Positions 7,724-14,851 of a stretch of DNA of 34,748 bases are shown piece after piece. A model generated the notes under the pieces. It did not search any database. It was not told where the DNA came from and saw only the letters and a program-made list of their open reading frames with translations. Position 1 is the stretch's first letter, and each line of letters starts with the position of its first letter. The position numbers and the translations under genes were made by a program. The stretch is from assembly GCA_051866775.1 (NCBI GenBank), contig JBJDXR010000035.1:1-34748 (forward strand), given 5' to 3'. The stretch is from RUG626 sp051866775 (GTDB lineage: Bacteria; Bacillota; Clostridia; Oscillospirales; Oscillospiraceae).

Positions 7724-8712
7724 TGTCTAAGAAAAAAATTTTTAAGCTTATACTTGCCCTTTCATTACTGCTGTCATTAAGCTGTACTGCGCTGGCCCTG
7801 GATCCTGGCGAGAACTTTTACGTGACCGATCAGGTCGGGGTACTGTCACAATCAACGATCAATGAGGTCGTTGAGCTTAATGCTCAGCTGGAGAATACCT
7901 GCGGTGCGCAGATCGTCATCGTGTTCGTGGAATATTTCGGAAACACCTATGCCGACGAGTACGCTGTCCAGCTTTTTAACGACTGGGAGATTTCCGGGAA
8001 TGGAATGCTTCTTGTGGCCTCCCCCAGCGAAAAACGGGGCGGTATAACCGTAGGCTCGGAAATAGAGGCAGTCTTCCCGGACAGCATGAAAAATAATTAT
8101 CTTGACAAATACTTCTGGGACTATTTTGACGCCGGAAAGTACGACAAGGCTGTTACGAAGCTTATTGATAAGCTGGGCGATTGGTATGAGGACCAGTACG
8201 GCATAAACCTGTCGGCCGGCTCCTCCGGAAGCTCCGCAGCTGTCGGGCTTTCCGTAGGTTCAATTATTTTGTCGTTTATATTACGTAACCTGTTTATCAT
8301 ATTACTGGTCGTAATTATTATTTTGATTTTCGTCTTTTCTGCAATCGCCGACAGGCGGCGCTACAGGGCCTATTATGTTGGGCTTGGCGTGCCGATCCCG
8401 CGCTACCACTTCTGGTATATGTGGGGCGGCCCCCACAGGCCCCGCCCGCCGAGAGGGCCGCGTCCGCCCAGAGGTCCAGGTCCTGGTGGTCCCGGAGGCT
8501 TCGGGGGAGGTCCCGGCGGCGGAGCTCGTCCCCAGTCAAGGCCTCCAATTAACTTCGGAGGCGGCGGACATTCCGGCGGCGGCTTCGGAGGACGTTCCGG
8601 AAGGCCGAGCAGCGGCGGCTTCAGTGGAGGACGCTCCGGCGGTCATTCCGTAGGCGGCAGCTCCCGTGGAGGCGGCGGACGTTCCGGCGGAGGTTTCGGC
8701 GGAAGAAGGTAA
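7723..8712 (+). CDS. TPM-domain membrane protein with Gly/Arg-rich tail
   Basis: A 329-residue protein with a signal peptide (residues 1-26, cleavage near ALA), a TPM domain (about residues 30-160, starting YVTDQVGVLS), a membrane segment (about 177-206), and a long cytoplasmic tail (about 235-329) rich in glycine with Pro-Arg then Ser-Gly-Arg repeats. This matches the YgcG/TPM architecture. TPM domains in other organisms bind calcium or act as phosphatases or photosystem assembly factors; the bacterial role is unsettled. GGAGG precedes the ATG, which overlaps the stop of the LemA-like gene. The operon ends at the palindromic terminator downstream. Confidence 0.88.
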   Translation: MSKKKIFKLILALSLLLSLSCTALALDPGENFYVTDQVGVLSQSTINEVVELNAQLENTCGAQIVIVFVEYFGNTYADEYAVQLFNDWEISGNGMLLVASPSEKRGGITVGSEIEAVFPDSMKNNYLDKYFWDYFDAGKYDKAVTKLIDKLGDWYEDQYGINLSAGSSGSSAAVGLSVGSIILSFILRNLFIILLVVIIILIFVFSAIADRRRYRAYYVGLGVPIPRYHFWYMWGGPHRPRPPRGPRPPRGPGPGGPGGFGGGPGGGARPQSRPPINFGGGGHSGGGFGGRSGRPSSGGFSGGRSGGHSVGGSSRGGGGRSGGGFGGRR

Positions 8713-8720
8713 TAGACAAC

Positions 8721-8755
8721 AACAAAGCCCTGCATATGCAGGGCTTTGTTTGTAT
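8721..8755. terminator. Bidirectional terminator between convergent genes
   Basis: A perfect 30-nt palindrome (8721-8750) lies nine bases after the TPM gene stop. It is flanked by T-rich sequence on the plus side and has A-rich sequence on the other arm, so it could work in both directions between the convergent TPM and HAD genes. Confidence 0.8.
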
Positions 8756-8763
8756 AAGAAGGT

Positions 8764-8778
8764 GCCGCTTTAAGCGGC
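8764..8778 (-). terminator. Short second hairpin downstream of the HAD gene
   Basis: GCCGCTT and AAGCGGC form a short stem just beyond the minus-strand HAD stop. The following T-tract on the minus strand is poor, so it may simply assist the larger palindrome next to it. Confidence 0.4.
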
Positions 8779-8788
8779 GCTTTTACTT

Positions 8789-9439
8789 TTAAGCAAGCTC
8801 CTCCATGAGCTTATAAAAAGAACTGACATAAATATCACTCATGGCGCGGATCTCATCACGTTCAGCCACATAGGAACCATCCTCAACGGCGGCGACGCGA
8901 AACCCCGCGCCCTTGGCCGTCCTTATGGCGTGTGGAGCATCCTCAAATACCAGCGTTTCCTCTATTGACGTTCCTAAAAGCTCCGCACCTTTTATGTAGA
9001 TATCAGGAACATCCTTACCAGTTCCGACCTCTCCGCAGGTGAGTATACCATCAAAAAAATCAAGCAATCCCACACGCCTCAGCACCATCTCCACAAGGTA
9101 CCGCTCTGTTGCTGTTGCGACGCACATCCGAACTTTTTTCTCTCTCAAAAAAGCCAAAAATTCCGGCACGCCCTCCTTAGGCTGCACCGTCTGCCTGTAC
9201 CCCTGCTCCACACCGGCGTTGAGCTGGCAGGCGATCTCGTCGGCCGTATCTGGTATTCCATATTCCGACTTTAAATACTCCGACGCCTGAGCAAGGCTGA
9301 GCGCTTTGTACCTCTTGTCCACATCCGGCGCAGGCTCTATGCCCCGGCCTCTCAGGTAATCCGACCCCCTGCTGTTCCACAGCGGCATGGAGTCCAGCAG
9401 CGTACCGTCAAGGTCGAATACCGCCCCTTTAAAATCCAT
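8789..9439 (-). CDS. HAD-superfamily phosphatase/phosphomutase-like
   Basis: A 216-residue HAD hydrolase with a helical cap (subfamily IA, beta-phosphoglucomutase/PGMB-like). Motif I is DLDGTLLDS (nucleophile Asp9, acid/base Asp11), motif II is in VATATER, and motifs III/IV are in TGKDVPDIYIK and VFEDAPHAI. Such enzymes hydrolyse small phosphorylated metabolites; the substrate cannot be read from sequence. GGAGG lies about nine bases before the ATG. It follows thiN by 42 bases on the same strand, so it may share the SGNH-thiN transcript; a role in dephosphorylating a thiamine intermediate would be speculation. Confidence 0.87.
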   Translation of the reverse strand: MDFKGAVFDLDGTLLDSMPLWNSRGSDYLRGRGIEPAPDVDKRYKALSLAQASEYLKSEYGIPDTADEIACQLNAGVEQGYRQTVQPKEGVPEFLAFLREKKVRMCVATATERYLVEMVLRRVGLLDFFDGILTCGEVGTGKDVPDIYIKGAELLGTSIEETLVFEDAPHAIRTAKGAGFRVAAVEDGSYVAERDEIRAMSDIYVSSFYKLMEELA

Positions 9440-9481
9440 TATACGGTTCCTCCGATATATTTTGCAGAAAAATGTCTCCGC

Positions 9482-10138
9482 TCAAGTTTTCGATTGATTA
9501 TATAGCCGCGGCAGGGGCTTGTCAAGATTTCCATGCCACATAATTATTAGTGTGCCCTCCCTAACCTCTATCTGTGAATCCACACCTAAAAACTCGTTGC
9601 TGGCACCCAGTGTCACGTCATCCGGCATCTCAGCGTCGGACAGGGTATATTTAAGCTCTCGCTCCCAGATGCCCCTCGCCCTTCCGCCAAAGGCAAAAAC
9701 CGATACAAGCCCAGAATACGACTTATCAAAGCATAATCCGCAATTTGATATGGCCGTGACAGAATTTTCGCCGCTTACAAGCACAGCTGAAAGCCCGCGC
9801 CGGGAGAGTCCCACAATAAGCTGGATATTTGCAAAGGTGTGGTCGAGCCTCCCGCCGAGGCCGCCGAAGATAAGAAATTCCTTAAACCCGCGCTTTTCCC
9901 CTTCGCGCACCGAAAGAGCCATGTCGGTATCGTCTTTCTCCGACGGATAGCGAACCGTCGGTATGCCGTCCGGCTGCTTATCCAGGGAATCAAAGTCCCC
10001 CACAAGCAGATCCGGCCTTTTTCCATGTTCCTTAAGCCAGCTGTATCCCCCATCGGCTGCTATTATAAATCCGGCCTGTGAAAAATCCGGTGCAATATCA
10101 TCGTACTCACCGGAGCCGAATATAAAGCATTTTTCCAA
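9482..10138 (-). CDS. thiN: Thiamine pyrophosphokinase
   Basis: A 218-residue thiamine diphosphokinase that transfers pyrophosphate from ATP to thiamine, making thiamine diphosphate. Family motifs are IAADGGYSWL, LLVGDFDSLD, PSEKDDTDMAL and the GGLGGRLDHTFANI substrate loop. The start is a TTG: GGAGG in the end of the SGNH gene lies eight bases upstream, and only three bases separate the genes. In many Firmicutes thiN follows rpe and rsgA; here it sits apart from rpe, in an SGNH-thiN-HAD cluster. No thiamine riboswitch is visible upstream. Confidence 0.93.
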   Translation of the reverse strand: MEKCFIFGSGEYDDIAPDFSQAGFIIAADGGYSWLKEHGKRPDLLVGDFDSLDKQPDGIPTVRYPSEKDDTDMALSVREGEKRGFKEFLIFGGLGGRLDHTFANIQLIVGLSRRGLSAVLVSGENSVTAISNCGLCFDKSYSGLVSVFAFGGRARGIWERELKYTLSDAEMPDDVTLGASNEFLGVDSQIEVREGTLIIMWHGNLDKPLPRLYNQSKT

Positions 10139-10141
10139 ATT

Positions 10142-10852
10142 TCAGCCCTCCATTTTTTTAATGCGTGCAAGCGCCCTCATTGATTTATCCGCCATAAGCC
10201 GTGCGCTGACTGAATTAAAGTGCACCCCGTCAACAGTCAGCTCCAACCCGCGGGCCTTTGAGAATGTGTCCTTTGTAAATGGCAGGAGCAGCATGGCCAC
10301 AATATCCAATACCCGGACAAGCCCGGTAAATCCCCAGCTATAGTCCTTTCTGCAGCCGGGGCACTCCACCTCCTGCGCCGCGAGCATATCCACAAATTCA
10401 GCGCCGTACTCCGCTGCCAGCCTGCGGATTATCTCATTGTACTCATGGAGCTTGTCCATCGGGTACCCGTTAAGCTGTATCATTGTGAGACCGACAAGCA
10501 CCGCGCGCTTGCTGTCCTCCTTGAAGATCTCAAGTATTTGCCGGTAATACTCCTCAAATATCTCCGGTTCCGTCGCCCATTTTTTCCGTTCCCTGCGGAA
10601 AAAACAGACTCTCCAAATCAGATTTCCGTTTCTCAGGAAGGGCTGAAGCAGATCATTCGTTCCTATAGCGACGATGCACGTATCCGCAGCTCCGTACCAG
10701 CTTCTCTTTCTGTATTTTTTAAGTCTCCTAAGCGCACCGTATGTGGTATCACCGTTGACGCCCTTATTTTTATAGCTTCCCTTTTTTAAAAATTTTATAT
10801 ATGAATAACCCACTGCACCGCGGGTCAGACTGTCGCCAAGGCATAGTATCAT
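10142..10852 (-). CDS. SGNH/GDSL-family hydrolase
   Basis: A 236-residue SGNH-fold esterase/lipase-like protein. Block I is LGDSLTRG (catalytic Ser), block II has the conserved Gly in NKGVNGDTT, block III is AIGTND (conserved Asn), and block V is DGVHFNSV (Asp and His of the triad). No signal peptide is seen, so it is probably cytoplasmic. The open frame extends upstream to 11026, but the ATG at 10852 is preceded by GGCGGGG and starts directly at the fold's first strand. First gene of a probable SGNH-thiN-HAD operon. The substrate is unknown; relatives deacetylate sugars or hydrolyse lipids. Confidence 0.88.
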   Translation of the reverse strand: MILCLGDSLTRGAVGYSYIKFLKKGSYKNKGVNGDTTYGALRRLKKYRKRSWYGAADTCIVAIGTNDLLQPFLRNGNLIWRVCFFRRERKKWATEPEIFEEYYRQILEIFKEDSKRAVLVGLTMIQLNGYPMDKLHEYNEIIRRLAAEYGAEFVDMLAAQEVECPGCRKDYSWGFTGLVRVLDIVAMLLLPFTKDTFSKARGLELTVDGVHFNSVSARLMADKSMRALARIKKMEG

Positions 10853-11134
10853 AATTTTACCCCGCCAATTTATATAATCGCTCAGCACAAAAACCTGCGC
10901 CGTGCGTACAATATTTTTTCTCTTCCAATATATCATATCACACACCGGACTTCTGTGGAAGACTTCTTTTAATTTTGATGTTGTGTTAATTTTTTTACAA
11001 ATTATTATATATTTTGCCGAAACCAAGTTTATTTTTATGTATTTATATGGTATACTTGATTAAATTAATCTGACGTTTTTCGGAAAACAGCTATTGCTTG
11101 GCAAGCAAATTTTATGATAAGGAGACCTGTTAAC

Positions 11135-12223
11135 ATGAAACGAGTCGGTATTCTGACCAGCGGCGGAGACTGTCAGGCGCTGAACGCTACCATGCGCGGC
11201 GTCGCAAAGTCCCTCTATAACATTTACGGCAACAACGGCGTAGAGATCATTGGTTTTATCGACGGCTACAAAGGACTTATGTATGAGGAGTTCAAAAAGC
11301 TCACACCGCAGGATTTCACCGGACTTCTCACAGTGGGCGGGACCATTCTCGGCTCCAGCCGCCAGCCCTTTAAGAAAATGCGCGAGCCTGACCCCAATGG
11401 CCTTGACAAAGTCGAGGCAATGAAACACACCTACCGCCGTCTGAGACTCGACTGTCTTGTTGTTTTGGGCGGTAACGGCAGCCAAAAGACCGCAAACCTT
11501 CTGAGTGAGGAGGGGCTTAACGTCATCGGCCTTCCCAAGACCATTGACAATGACCTGTGGGGAACAGATACTACCTTTGGCTTCCAGAGTGCGGTTTCTA
11601 TTGCCACCGATGTTATCGACTGCATACACACAACAGCCGCCTCCCATAACCGCATATTCATAGTTGAGGTCATGGGCCACAAGGTGGGCTGGCTTACGCT
11701 AAATGCAGGAATTGCCGGAGGCGCTGACATAATCCTCCTGCCGGAGATACCATATAACATCAACTCCATAATAAGCAAGGTAAAAGAACGCGCGGCTGCG
11801 GGACATGGCTTCACTATTCTGGCCGTAGCAGAGGGCGCTATCTCCGATGAAGACGCAAAGCTCCCCAAGAAGGAATACAAAAAGCGCCTCGAAAAAATGC
11901 TGAAAACATATCCCTCCATCTCTTATGAGATTGCAGCGAAAATTACCGAGGCCACCGGTAAGGAGGTCCGTGTTACCGTACCGGGGCACATGCAGCGCGG
12001 CGGTACTCCCTGCCCCTACGACAGAGTGCTCTCCTCCCGTCTCGGCGCTGTTGCCGCACAGATGATATCCAAGGAGCAGTACGGCGCCATGGTGGCGATA
12101 GTCAACAGGAAGATCACCTCCGTCCCTCTCTCTGAAGTTGCCGGCAAGCTTAAAACTGTTGATCCGAAGTCGGATATAATCGCTGAGGCAAGGCTCCTTG
12201 GAATAAGCTTCGGTGACGACTGA
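11135..12223 (+). CDS. pfkA: 6-phosphofructokinase, G104/K124-type
   Basis: A 362-residue PFK-A family enzyme phosphorylating fructose-6-phosphate. Landmarks are TSGGDCQALNA (residues 8-17), GGNGS (112-116), LPKTIDND (133-140, catalytic Asp138) and EVMGHKVGWL. The residue matching E. coli Gly104 is Gly115, favouring ATP, while the Gly124 position is Lys135, as in PPi-using and group III enzymes. The usual metal-linked Asp103 is Asn114. This combination suggests an ATP-dependent group III type, but donor choice needs assay. The ATG at 11135 follows AAGGAG; an upstream in-frame start at 11114 lacks a ribosome site. Single gene with its own terminator. Confidence 0.92.
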   Translation: MKRVGILTSGGDCQALNATMRGVAKSLYNIYGNNGVEIIGFIDGYKGLMYEEFKKLTPQDFTGLLTVGGTILGSSRQPFKKMREPDPNGLDKVEAMKHTYRRLRLDCLVVLGGNGSQKTANLLSEEGLNVIGLPKTIDNDLWGTDTTFGFQSAVSIATDVIDCIHTTAASHNRIFIVEVMGHKVGWLTLNAGIAGGADIILLPEIPYNINSIISKVKERAAAGHGFTILAVAEGAISDEDAKLPKKEYKKRLEKMLKTYPSISYEIAAKITEATGKEVRVTVPGHMQRGGTPCPYDRVLSSRLGAVAAQMISKEQYGAMVAIVNRKITSVPLSEVAGKLKTVDPKSDIIAEARLLGISFGDD

Positions 12224-12267
12224 TCCTTTTTGATAAATAATTATTACAATAAGCGTTTTAAAGCATT

Positions 12268-12310
12268 AAATGCCCTTTGAAGAAAATCTTCAAAGGGCAT
12301 TTTGATTTTT
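12268..12310 (+). terminator. Terminator of pfkA
   Basis: A 15-bp perfect stem (12268-12282 and 12288-12302) with a five-base loop, followed by a T-rich run ending at 12310. It lies 45 bases after the pfkA stop. Confidence 0.9.
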
Positions 12311-12323
12311 ATCGAATTTTATG

Positions 12324-12352
12324 TTGACATATATCAAAACCCGCCGTATACT
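12324..12352 (+). promoter_or_regulatory. Promoter of the MFS-ArsR operon with overlapping operator
   Basis: TTGACA (12324-12329) and TATACT (12347-12352) are 17 bp apart, a near-consensus sigma-A promoter. The -35 box is the left half of an imperfect palindrome, TTGACATATATCAA (12324-12337, 12 of 14 positions symmetric). A second inverted pair, ATCAAAACC (12333-12341) and GGTTTTGAT (12376-12384), runs up to the ribosome site. The first resembles AT-rich ArsR-family operators, and an ArsR-type regulator is encoded in the same operon. Autorepression is inference. Confidence 0.7.
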
Positions 12353-12386
12353 CAATTTAGATTATCATCAAAGGTGGTTTTGATTT

Positions 12387-13670
12387 ATGTCTAATAATAA
12401 GTACAGTGTGCTTAAGACACAGCACCAATATCTTAAGATGCTGGCGGCAGACGTTATAAACCGCTTCGGCGATTCCGTGGACAGCATAGCCTACGGCCTG
12501 ATGATCTACTCCATAACAGGCAGCGCGGCGCTGATGGCGCTTATAATGGCTATCAACTATCTGCCGACAATAGTGCTTCAGCCGGTCGCCGGTGTGCTGG
12601 TCGACAGATTAAATAAACAGCGTGTAATGGTACTGTGCGATATTGGACGGGGGCTTGCGGTCATGATGACCGCAATGTTTTACTTCCTCGGAAAGCTAAA
12701 CTCATTAATAATCGTCATATCGGTCATCTTAAACTCCACACTCGAGGCACTGAGGGTCCCCGCAAGCTCAGCATTCACCCCTACCCTGCTGGACGAGGAA
12801 AACTACGCCGTAGGCTCAGGCTTAAGCTCAACTCTCGGCAGATTATCGGAGATAATAGGACTCGTACTTGCCGGCGGCATAGTCGGGCTTTTCGGAAAGG
12901 GAGCGGCTCTGTTAATAGACGCGGGGACGTTTTTCATATCTGCCGTGCTCATTCGGTTAATACGCGCCTCTAAAAGATCGTTTACGCCTTCTGTGTGCGG
13001 CATGACTGTGAGCAGCGTGCTTTCCGGGCTTGTTGACGGCCTGAAATACGTAAGGAACAGCGGTATGCTAATCTCTATTATATTCCTCGGTATGATAATA
13101 AATTTTGTTGCGGTCCCGCTGGGCGTACTCATAACCGCGTATGTTACAGACGATTTAAGCGCGGGGGCTGAGCTTCTATCCGCGATTCAGCTCTCCATGG
13201 GCGCAGGGGCGGCACTTGGGGCATTTATTGCTCCAAAGCTGAGCCGTGTCAGCTTTAAGCTTTTAGGCGCAGCCTCAGGTATCAGCATCAGCGGTACATA
13301 TATATTTTTGGCTTTTATCCCGGTCATCGGCAGCTTTGCCTTGCGAGTTCTTGCGCTCATTGGTATAATATTTTTATTAGGAACATTTATAGGCATACTC
13401 AGTCTGAATTTTAATGTTGCCTTTATGAGAGCTGCCGATGATAAGTACAGGGGCAGAGTTACCGGCGTGACCAATTCCCTTCTGTGCTGTATCATGCCTG
13501 CAGCCTCACTGCTGCTGTCAGCACTCACGCTGAAGCTGACGGTATCTCAGACTTTTTTCGTATTTGGCCTTCTTGCGCTGGCGCTTTTTATTCTGGCCGG
13601 TCTCATGAAGGTATACAGCAAGCTTGGAGATGAAACTGCATATGAAAATAGAACTGTCGAGGACGCCTGA
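12387..13670 (+). CDS. MFS transporter, probable drug exporter
   Basis: A 427-residue polytopic membrane protein with about 12 hydrophobic segments. Its N-terminal layout (NRFGDSVDSIAYGLMIYSITGS, split here as a long conserved first helix) and the loop GVLVDRLNKQRVMVLCD after helix 2 match the MFS motif-A region of the macrolide-efflux/enterobactin-exporter-like group. The substrate is not predictable. AAGGTGG precedes the ATG. The last 29 bases overlap the start of an ArsR-type regulator gene, so the pair looks like a self-regulated efflux module induced by its substrate. Confidence 0.88.
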   Translation: MSNNKYSVLKTQHQYLKMLAADVINRFGDSVDSIAYGLMIYSITGSAALMALIMAINYLPTIVLQPVAGVLVDRLNKQRVMVLCDIGRGLAVMMTAMFYFLGKLNSLIIVISVILNSTLEALRVPASSAFTPTLLDEENYAVGSGLSSTLGRLSEIIGLVLAGGIVGLFGKGAALLIDAGTFFISAVLIRLIRASKRSFTPSVCGMTVSSVLSGLVDGLKYVRNSGMLISIIFLGMIINFVAVPLGVLITAYVTDDLSAGAELLSAIQLSMGAGAALGAFIAPKLSRVSFKLLGAASGISISGTYIFLAFIPVIGSFALRVLALIGIIFLLGTFIGILSLNFNVAFMRAADDKYRGRVTGVTNSLLCCIMPAASLLLSALTLKLTVSQTFFVFGLLALALFILAGLMKVYSKLGDETAYENRTVEDA

Positions 13671-14742
13671 TCCGGTCTGGGAGGTCTGTTCAATATTGGA
13701 GTCGGCCGCTGCAGCTCTGGATGGAGAGCGTGAGCCTTACACTCTCGGAATCAAGGACGCTTCGGAATACTATATCAATAAGCTTGGCCTTTCAAAAAGC
13801 GCCGGCAAGGAGCTTTTTGCGCCGCTTTTTGCGGTCGAGGGACACGTTCTTAAGGGTCTGTCGCTTTCGGAGCAGGTGCTTCGAAAATATTTCTACGTAC
13901 CCGTTTCCACAGATCACAGCTCCTTTGGCTGTCTTGTGGCCGCGATGCGCGATCTCGAGCTTACCCGTGAGGAGGCAGCCGATTTTATTCTCGGCACAAT
14001 GGAGGAGGACGGCTGCGGCGATATTTCATTTCCGGATTTTGTAAAGCGCATAGATGAGCTTTCCCCCTCCCCCGATTACGCATGGTCGCTGTGCAGCTCT
14101 CTGGCGGACTGGGAAAACTCAAGGTGTGAGCTTTCCGATATATTTGAACGCGGCAAGGCGCTTTTTCAGGAAAAGGAAGAGCTTCTCACGCCGCTTATAG
14201 ACCAGTGGTATTGTGAGCTTACCGAGCGTTTGAAAGGCGGGCGGCTTTTTGACGTTTTAAGCTACAGCGGCGGCCTGCAGTTTCCCGATTATGACGGTAC
14301 CGTGACGGTTTTTCCATACATTGAGCGGTTTTCCAGCATTGCACTGACGCTATATAAATGGGAATCCAAAGACGGCAGGCGCACTTTTTCAGACTTTGCA
14401 TGGCGCTACGGGCTTTTTGCAGGACGCTTCAGCGAGCACGACCGTAAAAAAAACGATAAGGCCGATAAGCTGCAAAAAACCTTCAAGGCGCTTGGTGATA
14501 AGCAGAGAATAAAGATAATCTCAGCGCTGCTGGAGGGGCCTAAATTCACCTCGGATATCATCAGCCTGTCTGGACTTTCGCCTGCTACGGTAACGCACCA
14601 TATGCAGGAGCTTCTCAGTACCGGGCTTATTAATTTGGAGCTTTCGAATAACCGCACACGCTACAGCATAAGCAAAGACAGCTGCCGTGATTTTGTGCGG
14701 GACGTTCAAGCCATGTTCTGCGCCGGTGATGAAGCGCGATGA
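13642..14742 (+). CDS. ArsR-type regulator with large N-terminal domain
   Basis: A 366-residue protein: roughly 260 residues of unrecognised, mostly helical sequence followed by a C-terminal winged helix. The HTH runs from KALGDKQRIKIISALLEG through FTSDIISLSGLSPATVTHHM (recognition helix) to the wing LELSNNRTRYSIS, which is ArsR-like. No cysteine metal-site motif is seen in the HTH. Typical ArsR proteins are about 100 residues, so the N-terminal part is probably a sensor, similar in outline to DUF5937-type ArsR proteins. The ATG at 13642 is chosen because GGAG lies 12 bases upstream; 13630 is an alternative. It overlaps the MFS gene and likely controls that promoter. Confidence 0.82.
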   Translation: MKIELSRTPDPVWEVCSILESAAAALDGEREPYTLGIKDASEYYINKLGLSKSAGKELFAPLFAVEGHVLKGLSLSEQVLRKYFYVPVSTDHSSFGCLVAAMRDLELTREEAADFILGTMEEDGCGDISFPDFVKRIDELSPSPDYAWSLCSSLADWENSRCELSDIFERGKALFQEKEELLTPLIDQWYCELTERLKGGRLFDVLSYSGGLQFPDYDGTVTVFPYIERFSSIALTLYKWESKDGRRTFSDFAWRYGLFAGRFSEHDRKKNDKADKLQKTFKALGDKQRIKIISALLEGPKFTSDIISLSGLSPATVTHHMQELLSTGLINLELSNNRTRYSISKDSCRDFVRDVQAMFCAGDEAR

Positions 14743-14757
14743 TCTGAAAGTATATTA

Positions 14758-14795
14758 AATGCGGAACAGCCGTGGCTGTTCCGCATTCTTTTTTC
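14758..14795 (+). terminator. Terminator of the MFS-ArsR operon
   Basis: A 14-bp perfect stem (14758-14771 and 14774-14787) is followed by CTTTTTTC. It lies 15 bases after the regulator stop. The left arm is preceded by A-rich sequence, so it may also serve the convergent ppk gene. Confidence 0.9.
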
Positions 14796-14851
14796 ATATG
14801 TTCTGCGCTGCCTCCCGCGCGGTAAGGAAAATGCAGACATTTTCCCGCTGC

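Noticed and set aside
10853..11026. N-terminal extension of the SGNH hydrolase by 58 residues
   Set aside because: Upstream residues are AT-rich junk; the fold starts at the ATG at 10852 with a ribosome site.
11060..11680. 206-codon minus-strand ORF opposite pfkA
   Set aside because: Antisense shadow of the phosphofructokinase gene.
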